DNA from: Symbiodinium natans
Lineage: Eukaryota; Sar; Dinophyceae; Suessiales; Symbiodiniaceae
DNA length: 64,000 bases
Reading direction: 5' to 3'
Assembly: GCA_905221605.1 (NCBI GenBank)
Contig: CAJNDS010002202.1
Location: 647,001-711,000 of the forward strand
Both the position numbers and the translations under genes were made by a program. Numbering within the stretch: the first letter of the stretch is position 1; every line of letters begins with the position of its first letter. Below, in pieces: positions 57,698 through 64,000 of this stretch. The notes beneath the pieces were generated by a model that made no database searches, was not told the DNA's origin, and worked only from the letters and a program-made list of their open reading frames with translations.

Positions 57698-59601
57698 AAA
57701 CCCCTAAACCCTAAACCCTAAACCCCAGAGCCCAAATCTCACAACCCTAAAGTCCTACCTTGTATCCCCACCAGAACCCGTGGCAGCCACGGACAGATGA
57801 TCCTACAATTTGGGTTAGGGTTTGGGGTTTGGGTTTAGGGTTTAGGGTTCCAGCAGACCAAGCAGCCCTGACACCTACATCTGAGGCCGGCGCGAGATGG
57901 TTTAGGGTTTAGGGTTGAGGGGTTCTCCTTCCCGTCACGCAGGAGTTTCTGAGAATGCGAAACCGTCGGGAACCTATGCAAAAACTGGAGCTGATGGACG
58001 CTTCACCAATCACTGGGAGGAGGGCCTTCTTGCACCCAAGCCTGAACCACCCTAAAACATAAACCCTGGGCAAGTGGATGCAACTTTGCGCTTGCGCCTC
58101 AGGCTATTAAATCTACGTTCATGTGTGGCTGTTCTAAAGTAGCGTCCCATGAAGGTTGAGAGTTTGGAGCTTAGGCTTGAACAAAAACCGTGCGCTCAGG
58201 ACTCCGGCGAGAGGACCGCACCCTAAACCCTGCGAACTGTAAACCCTAAACCCTCAGCCCTAAACCCATAAACCCTGCAAACCCTAAACCCTCAACCCTA
58301 AACCCATAAACCCTAAACCCTCAACCCTAAACCCATAAACCCTGCAACCCTAAACCCGGCTGCGCCGAGGTGCCATTTGCTTGGCGACCTTGTTGAATCC
58401 CTTGCCTGCACTCGGTGGAGAGGGGAGGGGTTCGGAACACCAAGAGCCCTAAACCTAAACCCTGAAGGTTTAGGGTTTGGAATTTAGGGTTCAGCGTTGA
58501 ACACCCTCAACCCTGAACCCTAGATCTTGGATTAGATGGGCGCAAAGCTAACAGACTAAGGCTCATGCAAGGGTCAGGTCGTTCGCTGGCCTCTTGTTGA
58601 ACCCCTAAACCCTACACCCTAAACCCTAAACCCGAAACCCGAAACCCTAAACCCGAAACCCTAAACCCTAAACCCTAAACCCAACCTAAGGAGTGTCGTT
58701 TTAGGGGCCCAAGCTTTGAGTCACTCGCACTCTACACGCAAGAAGCCCTGAAGCCTACACTCTAGGTGTTCTACCCTTGGACCCTAAAGGTTGTACCCTC
58801 AGGCTTGGAAGGGGCCCTCCTTAAGGCCCTTAAGGCTATACTCCCCTTAGAACTAGGGTTTAGGGTTTAGGGTTTAGGGTTTAGGGTTTAAGGTTTAGTT
58901 GGTTGGGTCTGCTTTCAGGCGCAGCGTCTACTTGTCGTTAGTTACCCTAAGCCCTATAAGCCCTAAACCCCATAAACCCCCCTGCATCCGTCCATCTGCC
59001 TGTCGCATTGCACGCAGAGGACCGAGCGGCGTCTTTACCGTTCGCAGTGGTCACACTAAACCCTAAACCCTAAACCCTAAACCCTAATCGTCTAGTTGTT
59101 GATCTTCCACAGTGCTTTAGGATTCAGGGCTTAGGGTTTTTCGGCCAAAGGGCCAGGGGCCGATGCTCACTGCCTGTTAGGGTTTAGGGTTTAGGGTGTA
59201 GGGTTTAGGGTTTAGGGTTTAGGATTTACGGCTTAGGGCTTAGGGTGTAATGTTGCACCCGCAATATTCTAGGGGGCCGCTATTATGAAAAGTTTTCCGG
59301 CTATTCAGGATCTGGACCCTCTGTTTTGGGGGTCCGCAATAATGAAAAGATTTCGGGCCGGGCCTGTTTTTTTCAAATGGTTTTTGAGTCAAGTTCCCAG
59401 ATCCCAAACTAAGAAGAGAGCTCATTTCTCTGCCCCCCCCCCCACCCCCCCCCCCGACTGTTTGGGGCCTTTTTTTTATTCAGGGTCGCGACTGTTGAGG
59501 GGGGGGGGGGGGTAACTTATTAAAGCAGGTCCAACATTAGGGTTTAGGGTTTAGGGCTTAGGGTTTAGAGCTGGAAGGTTCATAAGTTGAGGACCCGTTT
59601 G

Positions 59602-59695
59602 AAGACGGAGAATCAGGGAGCAGCTGCTTCCACGAAACGTTCCGCATGCTTGGAGGTTATGCTGAAGGACCGATCCCCAAAATCTGCGATTTGGG
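59602..59695 (+). other. Exon-like island
   Basis: GTTGAG|G, reading EDPFEDGESGSSCFHETFRM and on, ending at GG|GTTTAGGG. TTTAGGG arrays on both sides. Unassigned; the minus strand was not convincing. Confidence 0.28.
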
Positions 59696-60033
59696 GTTTA
59701 GGGTTTAGGGTTTGGGGTTTAGGGGTACAGTTTCGTACTTGACTTTGATAAGGCGCCCGAGAAACCGCGGCTCAAGTATGGTAACGAAACTCAGGCTCCG
59801 TCCTTTTACAAGAGCCCTGAACCCTTACAACCCCAAACCCGCTTGCAAGGGCTTAGGAATTGGGATCCGTGCTTATATAGGGCCGCAGAAACCACTAAGG
59901 ATCCTACCATTGGGGTAGAAGGGCCCCTACAAGCCTAGGGGGATTCTGGAAAACCATGTTTGTAGACTCCTTATTGCTTCTGCTTAAACCCTAAACCCTG
60001 AACCCTAAACCCTAAACCCTAAACCCTAAACAC

Positions 60034-60116
60034 TAGCTTAAGCGGTCGGTACTCGGCCTCGATGAGAGCATGACTCGCTGCCGGCCTCAACGACGGCACA
60101 GTCGGCCATACAGAAC
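60034..60116. other. Exon-like island, strand undecided
   Basis: Minus: CCGCAG|G, SLRPAASHALIEAEYRPLKL, |GTGTTTAGGG. +: CTTAAG|, RSVLGLDESMTRCRP and on. Flanked by CCCTAAA and TTTAGGG. Confidence 0.28.
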
Positions 60117-61273
60117 CTGCGGAGGGGTTTAGGGTTTAGGGCTTAGGGTTTCGGGTTTAGGGCTTAGGACTTAGGGTTTGTAGGGTTGAGGGGGTTTGGG
60201 GTTCGGGGTTCGGGTTTGGGGTTTAGGGCTCCCTTGGGCCCCCGACGTTAAAAGGCAACAGCCGAAGCAAACCAAAAGACGATGAACCCGATCCTATTGC
60301 AGTCTTTGGTTTGGGGAACCCTAAACCCTAAACCCTAAACCCTAAACCCTAAACCCTCAGAAACACTCTGCACAATTCTCTGAGAAGTAGGCAGGGCGTG
60401 AATTTTACACGAGAGCCTGCGAGGAGAAAAGCCCCAAAAAACCTCTAACCCCCAAACCCTAAACCCCCCAACTAGAATCCTTAAGCCCGAAACCCTGTAA
60501 ACTCGAAATCCTGAACCCTAGAATCCTAAACCCTCCGCCCTGCCTGTGGTGATAGTCCTGCTGGGCTCTTTCTCCCTGCGCCACAGGTTTAGGGCTGAGG
60601 GTTTAGGGTCCGGAGTTCGGGAAATCGGGCTGAGATGTCCAAAAGGGGCAGGTAGCCCTAAACCCTAAGCCCTAAACCCTAAACCCAACTTGTTCCCCAA
60701 TGGTCTTCGCACTCCCTGAGACGCAACTTCCAAACCCTAAACCTCACTCCACTAAGGATCCTTCAGGGTTTAAGGTTCAGGGTTCAGGGTTCAGGGTTTA
60801 GGGTTTAGGATTTAGGGTTTAGGGTTTCAAGTTTTAGGATTTAGGGTTAGGGCTTCGGACTGATGGATCAATCCGCGCCCTGCACCGCTTTCAGGCCTTG
60901 GGGTGGGCACATGGGCACGGCATGGAAAAATAGGAAAGATCTATTTTTCACCTAAACCATATATATATATATAATACATATATCCCTAAACCCTAAACCC
61001 TAATCCCTACACCCTAAGCCCCAAACCCCATACCCTAAACCCCAAACCCGAAACCCTAAACCCCAAACCCTAAACCCTAAGCCCTAAACCCCCAGGCGAA
61101 GGAATCCCAAAGGACGCTTTGCCTCACCCCAGCCCGAGAAGATCTCCCAGGTCACATTCGGCCCGCCGCGGGTCGCCTCGGCAGCGTCTTGGCCTTGGGT
61201 TTAAAGACCAAGAACCTTCCAGCCCCCTAGAGAAAAGAGGAACAGTCACAAGGATCCTCAAAAACAAACTTGG

Positions 61274-61363
61274 CTTGGCTACCTTAGGAGGGTAGTAAAC
61301 ATTAAAGCTGCCTTATGAGAAAAAAAGAAGCTCAGGATCTAAAGTTACAGAAAATCACCACAA
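61274..61363. repeat. SINE-like repeat, copy 5
   Basis: Most diverged copy: GGCTACCTTAGGAGGGTAGT to GTTACAGAAAATCACCACAA. Confidence 0.6.
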
Positions 61364-61368
61364 ATAAA

Positions 61369-61622
61369 CCCTAAACCCTAAACCCTAAGCCCTAAACCCT
61401 GAACCCTAAACCCTAAACCCTAAACCCTAAACCCAAAACCCTAAACCCTAACTTGGGGACCATTATCCTTGATTGACTTCGTGAAGCGAGATTGGAAGAC
61501 TGGGGATTTTCCACAGCTCATAAGGACAGCTCGGGGCTTTGGCCCTAAACCCTAAACCCTAAACCCTAAACCCTAAACCCTAAACCCTAAACCCTAAACC
61601 CTAAACCCTAAACCCTAAACCC
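61369..61622 (-). repeat. Two CCCTAAA arrays
   Basis: 61369-61450 and 61541-61622. 60120-61270 contains short arrays, an ATATAT run at 60958 and no assigned gene. Confidence 0.92.
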
Positions 61623-61672
61623 TCAGGTTTGTTTGGCATGAAGGGTTTAGGGCTGAGGGAAATTGGAGGAAC

Positions 61673-61733
61673 CCGCCGAGCGAAGACCCCAGCGACTCCT
61701 GCACCCCTTGGGAGCGCATGTTTCACATCTTCC
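61673..61733 (-). other. Exon-like island
   Basis: CCCACAG|G, EDVKHALPRGAGVAGVFARR, |GTTCC. A CCCTAAA array lies on the donor side and a TTTAGGG array on the acceptor side. Confidence 0.3.
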
Positions 61734-62146
61734 CTGTGGGGTTTAGGGTTTAGGGTGTAGGGTTTAGGGTAGTCGTAAAAAGCAACTGAGTGTCCCAGCA
61801 TCTTGGGTTGATAGGGGTTGGGGGTCAAGTAGTTCGGGGGATCAGACGTTCCATTGAAATACCGTGAGACAGTTTCAGTGCAAACCGAAGCAAACCCTAG
61901 ACCCTTGATACATGAAATAAACATATTGGTATGGATGCGGTTTCTTGTGCTCCTGGGTTTGAAGGGTACCCGAAAAACTAGCGTGTGCCAGGAGTGTGGG
62001 TTTAAACGCGATGTCCCAAGCCTCCCATGTGGCTCATTTGATCCAAGCGTCCCCTCCCCTGACTAAACCCTGAACCCTGAACCCTAAACCCTAAACCCTA
62101 AACCCTAAACCCTAAAGCCACACGATCCCCGACGGGAACTCCAAAC

Positions 62147-62231
62147 CTTGAAGCCAGGCACCGGAAGCTCCATGTGATATGCTCCACACTTTGTGTCGCA
62201 GGTGTGCTTGTGCAACCTTGCCAAAGGATTC
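62147..62231 (-). other. Exon-like island
   Basis: CCCTAG|G, where the repeat variant supplies the acceptor, then NPLARLHKHTCDTKCGAYHM and on, AAG|GTTTGG. All three minus frames are open. Confidence 0.3.
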
Positions 62232-62958
62232 CTAGGGTTTAGGGGTTAGGGTTTAGGGTTTAGGGTTTAGGCACTAGGTTTTTGGGAACTCGTTTTTGTA
62301 GTTTCTTTCGACAGAACCCCGTTTAGGGTTCACGGTTTGGAGTTCAGGGTCGAAGAACCCAAAACCAACTCGTTTTGGAGTTCTTACGGTAGAAACCCCT
62401 TGTAGGGTTCCTAGGCAGAACCTAAATCGGTGTTGGTTGGTGAGGTGTACAGTACCTTGAACCCTTGAATCCTGATACCCTTAAACGCTTAAACGCAAAC
62501 AGTGTGACACTGAACCCTCAAACCCCAAAATGCTTAAACGATAGAAGTACCTCCTATATAGAGTTTCTATACTCCCCTTAGAACCTTAATTTAAAAACGA
62601 ATCTAATATCCTCTTGGGTTTTATATAAACAAAAAAGAAAAAATGTATCGAGGGGGATACAGGTTTGGGGCCCGCGCATATAAACCCTAAACCCTAAACC
62701 CTAGACCCTAGACCCTAAACCCTAAACCCTCCCCTATAACCCTGAACATGGACCCTTTCGGGAACTGGATCCGAGAGAGGAGAGGATCAAACAACAGCCC
62801 AAGCGGTCAATGCTTGAACCAGGGGCACGGCACCACCAGAAGCTTTGTTTGGGTTTTAGGGTTTGGGGTTTAGGGTTTAGGGTGCAGGGTTTTGGGTTTC
62901 TTGGGATCTAGGGCTAGGTTTAGGTGCAGAGTTTTAGGGGTTTGGGGTTTAGGGTGTA

Positions 62959-63065
62959 CCTTAAGAACCCAAAACCTACTTCTCAGTAGGCTCTTCTTAC
63001 AAGCCCTTAGAGGATATTTTAGGTAACCTACCAAAAAGTAGGTTTTTGGGTTCTTAAGTTTAAGG
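62959..63065. mobile_element. Inverted-repeat element with TA duplication
   Basis: CCTTAAGAACCCAAAACCTAC...GTAGGTTTTTGGGTTCTTAAG with TA on both sides. Related sequences at 43366, 56671 and 62271. 62430-62950 is unique, no gene seen. Confidence 0.7.
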
Positions 63066-63321
63066 TAGGGTTTAGGGGCTCAGGGTTTAGGGTTTGGGGT
63101 TCAGGGTTTAGGGTTCAGGGTTTAGCCTGGGAGCGTTGAACGGCGACGCAGGGCTGTTCTCGGGTTTATAGAGTTTAGGGTTTAGGGTTTAGGGGTTAGG
63201 CTGTGCTAATTGTCGGACACCCCGCAAAAAGGGGGACTACAATGTTCTGCAGACTTGAAGAGGCTCGCGTTACATTGGATGTTTGCCTTTTTGTGGTGTA
63301 GGGCAACCCTAAACCCTGGGC

Positions 63322-63421
63322 TGCCCAGTAACCTAGGCTTAAAACGGGTGCCCTTTTTGCTTAAAGGGGTTTATAAGGGAACCGAAATCCCCAAAAAAGG
63401 GAATAAGGGTGCTACTGGGCA
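63322..63421. mobile_element. MITE family 5 copy
   Basis: TGCCCAGTAACCTAGG...GGTGCTACTGGGCA. The final 550 bp of the window hold one more related copy (63706-63800) and short arrays. Confidence 0.65.
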
Positions 63422-64000
63422 TCCTAGAACCCGAAGCCAAAAGAAGCAACACTACCTTGTAATTCTGTCTTTGCGAGAAGCCATTCCTGCATTTTGTGTG
63501 CAAACGTCGGCAAGTGCTCGTTGACATACCTGACAATCAGCGTCTAAACCCTAAACCCAAACCCACCTTGCAAACCTAAAACCTGAAAACTTAAACTCTA
63601 GACCCCAACTCAACTAAACCACACAACCCCTAGTCAAACCATAAACTCATTAAACACCCTTTAGATGTCTAGATCTTCCAATGCGTCCTAACACACTAGA
63701 CCCAGGAGTAGCCTAGGAGTGAACAGGGTGCCCTTTTTAGTTTTACGGGGATTACAAGAGAACCCCAACCCTAAAACAAGGGGAAAAAGAGCCTACGACG
63801 TACGAGAATGGCATGATGTTTGTTTGTGGGGTTTAGGGTTTAGGGTTCAGGGTTTAGGGGTGCTCTTAATCATTGTATACTTTCCTATCAATCGCGTGTG
63901 GGCCGACAGGGTTTCTAGGCTCGCGGGGCTTACAGGGTTGAAGGGGTTCATATACGCGCTTCGGGCGTACAAAGTGTAGGAAAGGTTTAGGGGTGCAGGG

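Noticed and set aside
1..64000. The window is a chromosome end or subtelomere
   Set aside because: Arrays occur in both orientations throughout, are short, and are interleaved with exons and mobile elements; neither end of the window shows a terminal array.
1..64000. Dinoflagellate spliced-leader sequence, tRNA or rRNA genes
   Set aside because: Looked for by eye on both strands; none seen. A covariance-model scan would settle it.

Overview
Kind of organism. The window looks like nuclear DNA of a dinoflagellate, probably near Symbiodiniaceae. The evidence is Arabidopsis-type telomere repeat (TTTAGGG/CCCTAAA) scattered through the whole window, a long single-ORF Ty1/copia element of the type common in Symbiodinium, fragments of dinoflagellate multicopy protein families, and splice sites that fit the group (GT, GC and GA donors, AG followed by G at acceptors). 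No database search was possible; family names come from motifs and memory.

Layout. (1) About 9.4-35.5 kb, minus strand: at least 19 tiny exons (30-94 nt) of one gene. In order they encode SWNVAAVNNNPF, YWITHPS, IGKK, LASMPDRVTNTI, PTVINCF, KAKYPAI, EEEEAASIPLQ, DADALFLQEA and HHIVVP. I read this as a protist protein of the endonuclease/exonuclease/phosphatase (EEP) type. (2) 45.5-52.1 kb, minus strand: exons of a second gene that join to give an ATP-grasp-like signature (ICIFEVNPR then VGGDL). (3) 22337-30080, minus strand: a complete, apparently young copia retrotransposon with identical 148-bp LTRs, sitting in one intron of the EEP gene. (4) Everywhere else: many arrays of telomeric repeat in both orientations, families of small inverted-repeat elements (MITE-like), a SINE-like repeat, 21-bp and 8-bp minisatellites, homopolymer tracts, and decayed fragments of multicopy genes and retroelements.

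How it fits together. The repeat arrays are not a chromosome end. Unique islands of about 40-120 bp are usually preceded on the + strand by CCCTAAA and followed by TTTAGGG. Read as minus-strand transcripts, many introns therefore open with (TTTAGGG)n and close with (CCCTAAA)n, so the two ends can pair as a hairpin, and the repeat itself sometimes supplies the splice dinucleotides. Both genes seem to have introns built largely of telomeric repeat, with MITEs and one retrotransposon nested in them. That is the main discovery candidate.

Limits. Exons this short are open in several frames on both strands. The assigned exons rest on order, phase and remembered family motifs. Islands I could not assign are listed as such. 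No rRNA, tRNA, CRISPR array or dinoflagellate spliced leader was seen.
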